Assembly (NCBI GenBank): GCA_029881015.1
Contig: JAOUNK010000077.1
Coordinates: 1-10,930, forward strand
From: Gammaproteobacteria bacterium
Lineage (GTDB): Bacteria > Pseudomonadota > Gammaproteobacteria > Steroidobacterales > Woeseiaceae
Length of the DNA: 10,930 nucleotides
Reading direction: 5' to 3'
Positions 1 to 6,163 of this stretch are shown here, one piece after another (within the stretch, counting starts at the first letter, position 1; every line of letters begins with the position of its first letter). The notes under the pieces were generated by a model. The model was not told the DNA's origin. It saw nothing but the letters and a program-made list of their open reading frames with translations, and ran no database searches. Both the position numbers and the translations under genes were made by a program.

Positions 1-1
1 C

Positions 2-262
2 GAGCCGGTTGAGGATATTACACGTACGACGTCGGGCAACCGCGTCATGGACTCGATGGAACTGAGTCGCACGGAGATTACGGGCAACCAGGAGCTGCCG
101 AAGGTGTTGTACATCGTGCCCTGGCAGAAATCGGATCCGGGCGACTTGATGGGCAGACCCGTCAATACGTTGCTCGACGAGGTGCTGGCGCCGGTGGATC
201 GTGAGGAATTTATTCGCCAGGTCGGGTATCACGACAACCTGTACGGAACTGAAGAAGAGTAG
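2..262 (+). CDS. C-terminal part of an unrecognised protein (5' truncated)
   Basis: This is an open frame running from the window edge to a TAG at 260-262, giving the last 86 residues of a longer protein. The visible part is acidic, with no membrane segment. It contains a short hydrophobic stretch, VLYIVPW, followed by a predicted soluble tail ending in GTEEE. I do not recognise a domain. The frame is credible because it has coding-like composition, ends just before a hairpin (264-280), and is followed on the same strand by the ExbB gene 53 bases later. Its position before an ExbB-ExbD-ExbD-TonB-like set suggests it may belong to the same functional group, but that is inference from context only. 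The start and any N-terminal signal lie outside the window. Confidence 0.7.
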   Translation, partial: EPVEDITRTTSGNRVMDSMELSRTEITGNQELPKVLYIVPWQKSDPGDLMGRPVNTLLDEVLAPVDREEFIRQVGYHDNLYGTEEE

Positions 263-263
263 A

Positions 264-280
264 CGCGAGCCTGGCTCGCG
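264..280 (+). terminator. GC-rich hairpin between the first gene and exbB
   Basis: Perfect arms CGCGAGCC and GGCTCGCG are separated by a single T. As RNA this folds as a 7-bp stem with a CTG loop. It begins two bases after the stop of the upstream gene. The following bases (ACATTTTG) contain only a short T run, so it could be a weak intrinsic terminator, an attenuator or a processing and stability hairpin that sets exbB expression apart. The role is inferred; the inverted repeat itself is directly visible. Confidence 0.45.
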
Positions 281-315
281 ACATTTTGAAATATCTGTTT
301 TAGAGGAGCAGACAA

Positions 316-957
316 ATGAGCACAGTAGTGCGTTTTTTCCAGGAAGGCGGACCGTTCATGATCCCCATTCTGTTGGTATTCGGGTTCGGTATCGTGATTG
401 CGATCGAGCGCTGGACATTCCTGACGATGTCGGGTACCAGCAACCGGGCATTGTGGAAGAAGATCGTGCCTTTCCTGAAGGCCGGTAATTTCCAGGAAGC
501 TGCCGCACATACCGCCAAGTCCAAGGCCGCCATTGGTTCGATCCTGACCTACGGCCTGTACCGCATTAAGTCGGCACGCCGTCGTGACGATATCGAGAAA
601 GCGATGGAAGAGAGCCTGATGGAGGTTCTGCCGCGCCTCGAGAAGCGTACGCATTACATTGCGACGCTTGCCAATATCGCGACGCTGCTGGGACTGCTGG
701 GTACGATTATCGGCCTGATCGCGGCGTTTACCGCGGTCGCTGAGGCGAATCCGGCCGAGAAGGCTGACATGCTTTCAGCGTCTATTTCGACAGCGATGAA
801 CACCACGGCGTTCGGCCTGATGGCGGCAATTCCGTTGCTGCTGATTCATGCGCTGTTGCAGACAAAGACGAATGCATTGGTGGACAGTCTCGAGATGGCC
901 AGCGTCAAGTTCCTGAACGCGGTTACCGAACGTCAGCTGAACACGACCGGAGCGTAG
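316..957 (+). CDS. MotA/TolQ/ExbB-family proton channel protein
   Basis: A 213-residue inner-membrane protein of the ExbB/TolQ family, which forms the multimeric proton channel that harvests the proton motive force for a TonB-like partner. Three membrane segments are visible: roughly residues 13-33 (ending in the family-typical AIERW), 114-142 and 158-182. The second contains ATLLGLLGTIIGLIAAF and the third TTAFGLMAAIP, the two signature stretches of the family. T130 and T164 align with the conserved pore threonines of E. coli ExbB (T148 and T181). The long loop between segments 1 and 2 should be cytoplasmic. The ATG has a clear GAGGAG ribosome site 7 bases upstream. The ExbD gene follows after 4 bases, so the two are surely co-expressed. 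Length is a little below E. coli ExbB. Substrate specificity cannot be read, so I give no exbB/tolQ symbol. Confidence 0.95.
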   Translation: MSTVVRFFQEGGPFMIPILLVFGFGIVIAIERWTFLTMSGTSNRALWKKIVPFLKAGNFQEAAAHTAKSKAAIGSILTYGLYRIKSARRRDDIEKAMEESLMEVLPRLEKRTHYIATLANIATLLGLLGTIIGLIAAFTAVAEANPAEKADMLSASISTAMNTTAFGLMAAIPLLLIHALLQTKTNALVDSLEMASVKFLNAVTERQLNTTGA

Positions 958-961
958 GACC

Positions 962-1480
962 ATGATCCGCAGCCGCAGGGGAGGCCATCGTCGTCACGAC
1001 GGGGTCGAACTCAACATCACGGCATTCATGAACCTGATGGTTATTCTGGTTCCGTTCCTGCTCATCACCGCGGTGTTCTCACGAATGGCGATTCTCGAAT
1101 TGAATCTGCCAGGCTCCTCTAGTGAGCCCGTGGAGCCGCAGGAACAGACATTCCAGCTCGAAATCATTGTGCGTCAGGACAAGATTGAAGTCGGCGATCG
1201 TAACCAGGGCCTGTTGGGTGTCTACCCCAACGGCGACGAGGGTTACGACTATGATGCCCTTGCGGTCAAACTGCGTGAACTGAAGGATCGCTATCCGAGC
1301 AAAACCGATGCGTCGATTTTGCTGGAGCAGGACATCGCTTACGACACGCTGGTGCAGGTCATGGACACGGTTCGTGTCGCTCAGGAAGTCAATGAAGATG
1401 AGGGTCAGGTCGAACGGTCAGACCTGTTCCCCGATATTTCGATCGGCGATGCGCCGGTACTGGGCGGAGGTGCCTCGTAA
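962..1480 (+). CDS. ExbD/TolR-family protein, first copy, lacking the membrane Asp
   Basis: A 172-residue protein with the ExbD/TolR layout: a short basic cytoplasmic N-terminus (RSRRGGHRRH), one membrane helix at about residues 19-41, and a periplasmic domain. The helix reads LNITAFMNLMVILVPFLL. Aligned to E. coli ExbD (INVTPFIDVMLVLL), the family Pro is Ala and the proton-relaying Asp25 position is Asn24 (codon AAC at 1031-1033). The periplasmic part retains the usual DASILLEQDIAYDTLVQVMDT-like strand and helix (split here as DASILLEQD and AYDTLVQVMDT), which matches the ExbD pattern 'I.aD....y..vv.vmd'. The ATG lies 4 bases after the ExbB stop with GGAG upstream. The TAA overlaps the next ATG by one base (TAATG), indicating translational coupling. 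It probably pairs with the next gene product as a heterodimer; that is inference. Confidence 0.92.
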   Translation: MIRSRRGGHRRHDGVELNITAFMNLMVILVPFLLITAVFSRMAILELNLPGSSSEPVEPQEQTFQLEIIVRQDKIEVGDRNQGLLGVYPNGDEGYDYDALAVKLRELKDRYPSKTDASILLEQDIAYDTLVQVMDTVRVAQEVNEDEGQVERSDLFPDISIGDAPVLGGGAS

Positions 1481-2007
1481 TGGTTAAGTCGGGCCGCGCG
1501 AAACGCATGGAAAAACACCACAAGCGTAACAAGGGTGCGGGTGCGCTCAACCTTGTATCGCTTATGGATATCTTCACGATTCTTGTGTTCTTCCTTCTCG
1601 TCAATTCGTCGGACGTGCAGACGTTGCCGAACGCCAAGGACCTGAAGCTGCCGGAATCGATCGCCGAGAAGAAACCGGGAGAAACGGTCACGGTCCTGAT
1701 TGGACGGACCGATATCCTGGTGCAGGGCACTCCGGTGGCGAACATCGCGCAAGTGATGGCAACCCAGGGCAACGATATTCCTGCGCTGCGTCAGGCACTG
1801 CTGTCGCAGAACGATCGCGTCCTGCGCCGTGAAGCGGCCGACGATATCGCTGGCCGCGAAGTCACGATACTGGGTGACAAAGACATCCCGTACCGTCTGC
1901 TGAAGAAAGTCATGGCGACGTGTACGGATGCGGACTACGGACAAATCTCGCTGGCCGTGCTGCAGAAGAGTTCGGACAAGCTGGACGACCTTCAGGCGTC
2001 GCTGTAA
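1480..2007 (+). CDS. ExbD/TolR-family protein, second copy, with membrane Asp
   Basis: A 175-residue ExbD/TolR-type protein. The basic N-terminus (KRMEKHHKRNKG) precedes one membrane helix, about residues 22-42, reading LNLVSLMDIFTILVFFLLV. D30 (GAT at 1567-1569) occupies the position of the essential Asp25 of E. coli ExbD. The periplasmic part starts near SSDVQTLPNAKDLKLP, with the family-typical 'LKLP' after the helix. It later contains VTILGDKDIPYRLLKKVMATC, given here as VTILGDKDIPYR then LLKKVMATC, the conserved periplasmic strand-helix. The start overlaps the previous stop by one base and is served by GGAGG at 1466-1470. A second Met at residue 10 is a possible alternative start, but coupling favours the first. 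It is clearly diverged from the first copy rather than a recent duplicate. Confidence 0.93.
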   Translation: MVKSGRAKRMEKHHKRNKGAGALNLVSLMDIFTILVFFLLVNSSDVQTLPNAKDLKLPESIAEKKPGETVTVLIGRTDILVQGTPVANIAQVMATQGNDIPALRQALLSQNDRVLRREAADDIAGREVTILGDKDIPYRLLKKVMATCTDADYGQISLAVLQKSSDKLDDLQASL

Positions 2008-2034
2008 GGCGCACAGAGACCAGGAGCCACGGAA

Positions 2035-2976
2035 TTGGATTTACCGTTTTACAGAGAATATGACCTGCCCTGGACTACGGGCCAGGAACAGGAAAAGAAG
2101 TTCCAGCGTCTGCTGGGCATCGTCTTCCTGATCTGCATGGCGCTGAGTATCGTCTGGCCGTTTATTCCTGTACCCGAACCCGAACCGTTCGACGTGGAAG
2201 AGATTCCGCCGCGAATCGCTCAGTTGTTGCTGGAAGAAAAGCCGCTGCCACCGCCGCCACCGCCGCCCCAGGAGGAGCTGGAGCCGGAGGTCGAGGAACC
2301 CGAGCCCGAGCAGGTCGTGGAGACCGAGCCGGAGCCGGTGCCGGAGCCCGAACCCGAGCCGGTCGTGGATCGCACGGAACAGGCTCGCGAAGAGGCGCAG
2401 GCGGCCCTGATGCCGTTCGCGGAAGATCTGGCGGATCTCGTGGACAAGGATCTCCAGGTTGCCGACGATCGCCCGTTGACAGCATCGGTCGGCGAAGCCG
2501 AGCGCAATGAGCGCTCGATGATTACATCGAAAGCCGGTGCCACATCAGGCGGTATTAATACGGCCGCGATGAGTCGAAACACGGGCGGTACCGGTATTGC
2601 GGGCCGCAATACGACACGTGTGACGAGCCCCGTGGCCGGCATGGCGCAGGGAGCCGGCGCGAGCCGCTCGGGTACGAGTGGCAAGGCATCGCGTTCGCGT
2701 GAAGAAATCGAGCTCGTATTCGACAAGAACAAGGGCGCCATCTTCGCGCTCTACAATCGCGCGTTGCGAGAAGACCCGTCGCTCGAAGGCAAACTGGTAC
2801 TGCGCCTGACGATCGCTCCGAATGGAACGGTGACGATGTGCGAAGTGGTCTCCAGCGAACTCAACAATGCGGATCTCGAGCGCAAGCTTGTGCAGCGCGT
2901 CAAGCTGTTCCGCTTTGAGGCCCGGGACGTCGAAGCCATCACAACGACCAAGCCGATCGACTTCTTCCCGGCCTGA
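2035..2976 (+). CDS. AgmX/PglI C-terminal-type, TonB-like energy transducer
   Basis: A 313-residue protein built like TonB. It has a short cytoplasmic N-terminus, one membrane anchor at about residues 26-46, a Pro/Glu-rich spacer (seven prolines at 72-78, then EP/PEPE repeats to about 110), a Gly/Ser/Thr-rich linker (about 160-220) and a C-terminal domain (about 222-313). The C-terminal domain begins EEIELVFDKNKGAIFALYNR and includes the TonB-like strands LVLRLTIAPNGTVTMCEVVS. That pattern is the one annotated as the AgmX/PglI C-terminal domain, related to TonB_C and named from Myxococcus AgmX. The start is TTG, supported by AGGAG at 2022-2026, and the residues immediately after it are coherent. 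It should receive energy from the ExbB/ExbD complex encoded just upstream. The outer-membrane partner is unknown, and no TonB-dependent receptor is in the window. Confidence 0.85.
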   Translation: MDLPFYREYDLPWTTGQEQEKKFQRLLGIVFLICMALSIVWPFIPVPEPEPFDVEEIPPRIAQLLLEEKPLPPPPPPPQEELEPEVEEPEPEQVVETEPEPVPEPEPEPVVDRTEQAREEAQAALMPFAEDLADLVDKDLQVADDRPLTASVGEAERNERSMITSKAGATSGGINTAAMSRNTGGTGIAGRNTTRVTSPVAGMAQGAGASRSGTSGKASRSREEIELVFDKNKGAIFALYNRALREDPSLEGKLVLRLTIAPNGTVTMCEVVSSELNNADLERKLVQRVKLFRFEARDVEAITTTKPIDFFPA

Positions 2977-2999
2977 TTCACGGGTGTCGATATTCCGAT

Positions 3000-3022
3000 C
3001 GTTCGCTCATAATGAGCGAACG
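3000..3022 (+). promoter_or_regulatory. 23-base near-perfect palindrome after the energiser set
   Basis: The arms CGTTCGCTCAT and ATGAGCGAACG are exact reverse complements around a single A. As RNA this would give a 9-bp stem with an ATAAT loop. It lies 23 bases after the stop of the TonB-like gene and 28 bases before the dehydrogenase start chosen here. No clear T tract follows, so a plain intrinsic terminator is only one option. The symmetry with a short centre also fits a dimeric repressor or activator site for the downstream gene. The palindrome is directly visible; its function is not. Confidence 0.5.
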
Positions 3023-3050
3023 GCCTTGTGTCCGGTATTCGGGGATCTCC

Positions 3051-4160
3051 ATGAATCTATCCAAAGCTTTCGTTGCCTCGGCGGCCATCGGCGCCACGGC
3101 ATTTTTTAGTGCATCCACGGCGTGGGCAGATGAGCGGCCAATCGACGCGCTTGTCGAGCAGGCCGGATTGCGTGAGGGCCAGACGCCGATGCGCGAGTGG
3201 CCGTCGTGGGATGCGTCCCGCATCGTCGTCGTTCGCGACACCGGGCTGGATCTCCCGGACTTTGCCAGCGAAAAAGTCATCATCGTTACGTCCTACGAAG
3301 AGGCGCTGGATCTTGCGCCGCAGGCAGGCGCGATGCTTGGCTACTGCGACGATGCGCTGTTGGCTGCCGCGCCGCACCTGAGCTGGGTGCAGATTTATTC
3401 AGCAGGGGCTGATCGATGTCTCGAGTCCGACCGGCTGAAAAGCGGCGCCGTCGTTCTCACCAACATGCAAAAGATGTCAGCGCCCGTGATCGCCGAACAC
3501 GCGATCGCCCTCATGCTGGCGCTGCACCGCAATCTCCCGCATTTCGTGGATGACCAGGAACTGGGTGAATGGCGGCGGTCGCAGGAACACACGAGCGGGA
3601 TGACGACAGTTTCCGGCAAGACGATGCTGGTCCTGGGACTGGGCGGCATCGGTACTGAGATTGCAAGGCGTGGCGCCGCACTGGGGATGCGCGTTACGGC
3701 GACCAGGAACAGCTCGAGAGAGGGCCCGGAGTTCGTTGACTACGTTGGCCTGTCCGAGGAGATGTTCGAGCTTGCGCGAGAGGCAGACGTCATTGTCAAT
3801 GCACTACCTCTCACCGACCAGACGCGTGGGCTGCTGGACGCCGAGTTCTTCGATAGCGCCGCGCAGGACGGGGCGCCTTATTTCATTAATGTCGGCCGGG
3901 GCGCGACCGTCGACACGGCAGCGTTGCTGGCAGCGTTGAAGTCCGGGCAGCTAGCCGGCGCGGGCCTGGACGTTACCGACCCCGAGCCGCTGCCGGCCGA
4001 CCACGGTCTGTGGGCGATGAACAACGTCATTATCACCCCGCACGTTTCGGGTCGAGGCGGTAACAGCGAGCGCCATCGCTTGCTCGTAATGGACAATATT
4101 CGCCGCTACCTGGCCGGCGATGCGTTGCTGAACGTCGTTGACGTCGGCAAGGGCTACTAG
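3051..4160 (+). CDS. D-isomer-specific 2-hydroxyacid dehydrogenase with apparent signal peptide
   Basis: A 369-residue NAD(P)-dependent D-2-hydroxyacid dehydrogenase family member. Such enzymes interconvert 2-keto acids and D-2-hydroxy acids. The Rossmann nucleotide-binding motif GLGGIG lies in VLGLGGIGTEIARRGA. The three catalytic residues are recognisable: Arg in INVGRGATVD, Glu in DVTDPEPLP and His in ITPHVSGRG. The chosen ATG follows GGGGA by 5 bases. It yields MNLSKAFVASAAIGATAFFS followed by ASTAWA|DE, a typical Sec signal peptide with cleavage near residue 26. An in-frame ATG at 3012 would add 13 residues, but it lies inside a palindrome and has no ribosome site. The family is normally cytoplasmic, so a signal peptide is unexpected. 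The substrate is unknown. The phosphatase gene follows closely. Confidence 0.9.
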   Translation: MNLSKAFVASAAIGATAFFSASTAWADERPIDALVEQAGLREGQTPMREWPSWDASRIVVVRDTGLDLPDFASEKVIIVTSYEEALDLAPQAGAMLGYCDDALLAAAPHLSWVQIYSAGADRCLESDRLKSGAVVLTNMQKMSAPVIAEHAIALMLALHRNLPHFVDDQELGEWRRSQEHTSGMTTVSGKTMLVLGLGGIGTEIARRGAALGMRVTATRNSSREGPEFVDYVGLSEEMFELAREADVIVNALPLTDQTRGLLDAEFFDSAAQDGAPYFINVGRGATVDTAALLAALKSGQLAGAGLDVTDPEPLPADHGLWAMNNVIITPHVSGRGGNSERHRLLVMDNIRRYLAGDALLNVVDVGKGY

Positions 4161-4188
4161 CTCGGCCGTGGCGGGAAGCCCGGACAGA

Positions 4189-4914
4189 GTGGCGCGCCAA
4201 CGCGTCGCGATCGATGGTTCGAATCGACGGCGGCTCTACCTGTTCCGGCACGGTGCCGTTGACTATATCGGCGAGGACGGCGAGCTGATCGGCAATCCGG
4301 ACCTCGTGAAACTGAACGCCAGGGGCAGGGCGCAAGCGCAGGCCATGGCGCGGTTGTTCGTCGATGTACACGTCGACAAGGCAATCTGCACGGGATTGCC
4401 GCGCACCCTGGAAACAGGCACGACGATTCTCGCCGATCGTGGCATCGAGCTCGAAGTCGTCAGTGAGCTCGAGGAAATACGACCGGTAAAAGGTAAGGTC
4501 AGCGGTGGGTATGACATCGTGAGCGATGTCGCATTCTCCCACTGGCGGGCCGCGCAGGAAGACGCCACGTTCCTCGGCGGTGAGCGCTACCGGGACTTCT
4601 ACGAACGCATTTCGGGCGCGATGGATCGCTTGCTGCTCGATGATTCCTGGCACGATCTCGCCGTCTTCGCACACGGTGGCACCAACGCCGCGATTCTGGG
4701 CTGGGCGACGGGTGTTGGATTGCAGGCATTCGGCCTTCTGGACCAGTCGACCTGTTGTCTCAACGTTCTGGATTTCGATTTCGATACCGACGGGACCTTG
4801 CTGCGCAAGACGATACGCGGCATGAATATTACGGCCGACGACCCGGTGATGAGGACGCGAGATGCAGGCGACATGGAGTTGCTTGCACGGCGTCTGCTGC
4901 ATGGCAAGATCTGA
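4189..4914 (+). CDS. Histidine phosphatase family protein (phosphoglycerate mutase-like)
   Basis: A 241-residue member of the histidine phosphatase superfamily, which removes or transfers phosphate through a phosphohistidine. The N-terminal LYLFRHGAVDYIG carries the RHG motif with the nucleophilic His (residue 21 from this start). The second active-site His is in LAVFAHGGTNAAILGWATG. Between them are the usual L(N/T)..G..QA (LNARGRAQAQAMARLF) and the S/TGLPRTLETG segment. The substrate cannot be inferred. No ATG is in frame before the first motif. I chose GTG 4189 because GGGAAG lies 10 bases before it. GTG 4168 and TTG 4138 (the latter overlapping the previous gene) are alternatives. The 3' end overlaps the DNA glycosylase start by 14 bases, so the two are probably translated from one message. 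Confidence 0.88.
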   Translation: MARQRVAIDGSNRRRLYLFRHGAVDYIGEDGELIGNPDLVKLNARGRAQAQAMARLFVDVHVDKAICTGLPRTLETGTTILADRGIELEVVSELEEIRPVKGKVSGGYDIVSDVAFSHWRAAQEDATFLGGERYRDFYERISGAMDRLLLDDSWHDLAVFAHGGTNAAILGWATGVGLQAFGLLDQSTCCLNVLDFDFDTDGTLLRKTIRGMNITADDPVMRTRDAGDMELLARRLLHGKI

Positions 4915-5404
4915 CGGGTTCTCACCGATTGCACGCCCCGACGCGCGTGCGCTTATCCTTGGCAGTCTTCCGGGCCGCAAGTCGATTACGATGCAGCAGT
5001 ACTACGCGCACCCGCAAAACGCCTTCTGGCCGATCATGCGCGAGCTGTTTCGCATCGAGGGTGACTACGAGGAACGGTGTCGGCAGTTGCAACGGCAAAG
5101 GATTGCGGTCTGGGATGTACTGCGAAGTTCAGTCCGTCCCGGCAGCCTGGATGCGGACATTCAACTCGATAGTGCACAGGTGAATGACTTCGAGGGTTTC
5201 TTCCGGCGGCATACGTCAGTCGAGTTGATCGCCTTCAACGGCAGGAAGGCGGAGCAGCTATTCCGGCGCTTCGTGGATGCCGGGGCCCTTCCTCCGGGCG
5301 TCGGTTTTGCCGCGCTGCCGTCGAGCAGCCCTGCTTACGCGGCTATGCCGTTCTCCGGTAAGCTGTCCGCCTGGCGTGATGCGTTATTGTCAGGGCCAGG
5401 CTGA
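4901..5404 (+). CDS. DNA-deoxyinosine (hypoxanthine) glycosylase, UDG superfamily
   Basis: A 167-residue protein of the hypoxanthine-DNA glycosylase group (family 6) of the uracil-DNA glycosylase superfamily, which excises deaminated adenine (hypoxanthine) from DNA to start base-excision repair. Visible motifs: GSLPG at 21-25, YYAHPQNAFW at 34-43 with N40 in the catalytic position known for this family, a central AVWDVLRSSVRPGSLDADI block, and LPSSSPAYA near 139-147, the C-terminal DNA-intercalating loop. Length matches the family. ATG 4901 is inside the end of the phosphatase gene. An upstream in-frame ATG at 4862 would add 13 residues (MQATWSCLHGVCC) that do not resemble the family, so I prefer 4901. 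No strong ribosome site precedes it, consistent with coupling to the upstream gene. Confidence 0.92.
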   Translation: MARSDGFSPIARPDARALILGSLPGRKSITMQQYYAHPQNAFWPIMRELFRIEGDYEERCRQLQRQRIAVWDVLRSSVRPGSLDADIQLDSAQVNDFEGFFRRHTSVELIAFNGRKAEQLFRRFVDAGALPPGVGFAALPSSSPAYAAMPFSGKLSAWRDALLSGPG

Positions 5405-5420
5405 CAACGAGGAGGCGAAT

Positions 5421-5801
5421 ATGATTGGCTACGTTACCCTGGGCAGCAACGATGTACCGCGCGCTGCACAATTCTATGACGAACTGCTTGCCCTGATCGG
5501 CGCGGGCCGCACCTACGAGGGCGAGCGATTCATCGCCTGGTCGACCGGGCCAGGCTCACCGGCTCTCTCGGTGATCACGCCGTTCGACGGCAACCCGGCG
5601 ACGGTGGGCAATGGCACGATGGTCGCGATTGCCGTGGACTCGCCGGACAAGGTCCACGAGGTGCACGCCAAGGCGCTGGCGTTGGGCGGAACCGACGAGG
5701 GAGCTCCCGGACCACGTGTCGACGGCTTCTACGCGGGTTATTTTCGCGATCTCGACGGTAACAAGCTCAATGCTTTCTGTATCGTGAGTGACGGGTCGTG
5801 A
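5421..5801 (+). CDS. VOC (glyoxalase/bleomycin-resistance-fold) protein
   Basis: A 126-residue single-domain protein of the vicinal oxygen chelate superfamily. It opens with MIGYVTLGSNDVPRAAQFYD, the typical first strand plus 'A..FY' helix, and ends with GYFRDLDGNKLNAFC, the conserved 'F.DPdGN.le' closing strand. The fold is two beta-alpha-beta-beta-beta repeats that usually dimerise around a metal site. The reaction (lyase, dioxygenase, isomerase or binding protein) cannot be told from sequence. The ATG has a strong AGGAGG at 5410-5415, 5 bases upstream, and lies 16 bases after the glycosylase stop, so it is probably the last gene of that run. The convergent PII gene ends 14 bases further on. 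Confidence 0.9.
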   Translation: MIGYVTLGSNDVPRAAQFYDELLALIGAGRTYEGERFIAWSTGPGSPALSVITPFDGNPATVGNGTMVAIAVDSPDKVHEVHAKALALGGTDEGAPGPRVDGFYAGYFRDLDGNKLNAFCIVSDGS

Positions 5802-5815
5802 TCGAGGACTGAAGC

Positions 5816-6154
5816 TCAGAGTGCGCTGTCGCCTGTTTCACCGGTACGGATGCGCCACACCTGGTCGATCGTCGTCACGAATATCTTGCCGTCGCCGACC
5901 TTGCCGGTCTTGGCGGCATCGACAATCGCCTCGACCACGCGCTCGACGAGATCATCCGACACCGCGACTTCGATCTTGGCTTTCGGAAGAAAATCAACGA
6001 CATACTCAGCACCGCGGTAGAGTTCGGTATGGCCGCGCTGGCGTCCGAAGCCCTTGACCTCACTGACGGTCATGCCCTGGATGCCGACCTCGCCGAGCGC
6101 ATTACGTACGTCATCCAGGCGAAAGGGTTTTACAATAGCGGTCACAAGCTTCAT
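5816..6154 (-). CDS. glnB: PII nitrogen regulatory protein (GlnB/GlnK family)
   Basis: A 112-residue PII signal protein, the family's standard length. PII trimers sense ATP/ADP, 2-oxoglutarate and, through uridylylation, glutamine. They control glutamine synthetase adenylylation, NtrB or the ammonium channel AmtB. The sequence opens MKLVTAIVKPFRLDDVR. The T-loop GFGRQRGHTELYRGAEYVVD is intact with Tyr51, the uridylylation site. The nucleotide-binding GKVGDGKIF and RIRTGE segments are present. It mixes features: the MKLVTAI.KP start resembles E. coli GlnK, while D54 and HTELY match GlnB, so the symbol is tentative. GGAG stands 9 bases before the ATG. There is no amtB or glnA beside it, and it is flanked by unrelated genes on the opposite strand. 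Confidence 0.96.
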   Translation of the reverse strand: MKLVTAIVKPFRLDDVRNALGEVGIQGMTVSEVKGFGRQRGHTELYRGAEYVVDFLPKAKIEVAVSDDLVERVVEAIVDAAKTGKVGDGKIFVTTIDQVWRIRTGETGDSAL

Positions 6155-6163
6155 TCGTTGGTT

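Noticed and set aside
2245..2370. GAGCCG/CCGCCA-rich repeats as a possible DNA repeat element
   Set aside because: They simply encode the Pro/Glu-rich spacer of the TonB-like protein; the low complexity is explained at the protein level.
3012..3050. Upstream ATG start for the dehydrogenase adding 13 residues
   Set aside because: It lies within the palindrome, lacks a ribosome site, and would bury the signal peptide; ATG 3051 has GGGGA at good spacing.
4033..4980. Minus-strand open frame of 315 residues opposite the phosphatase
   Set aside because: It is fully covered by three convincing plus-strand genes with active-site motifs; the antisense product has no family-like features.
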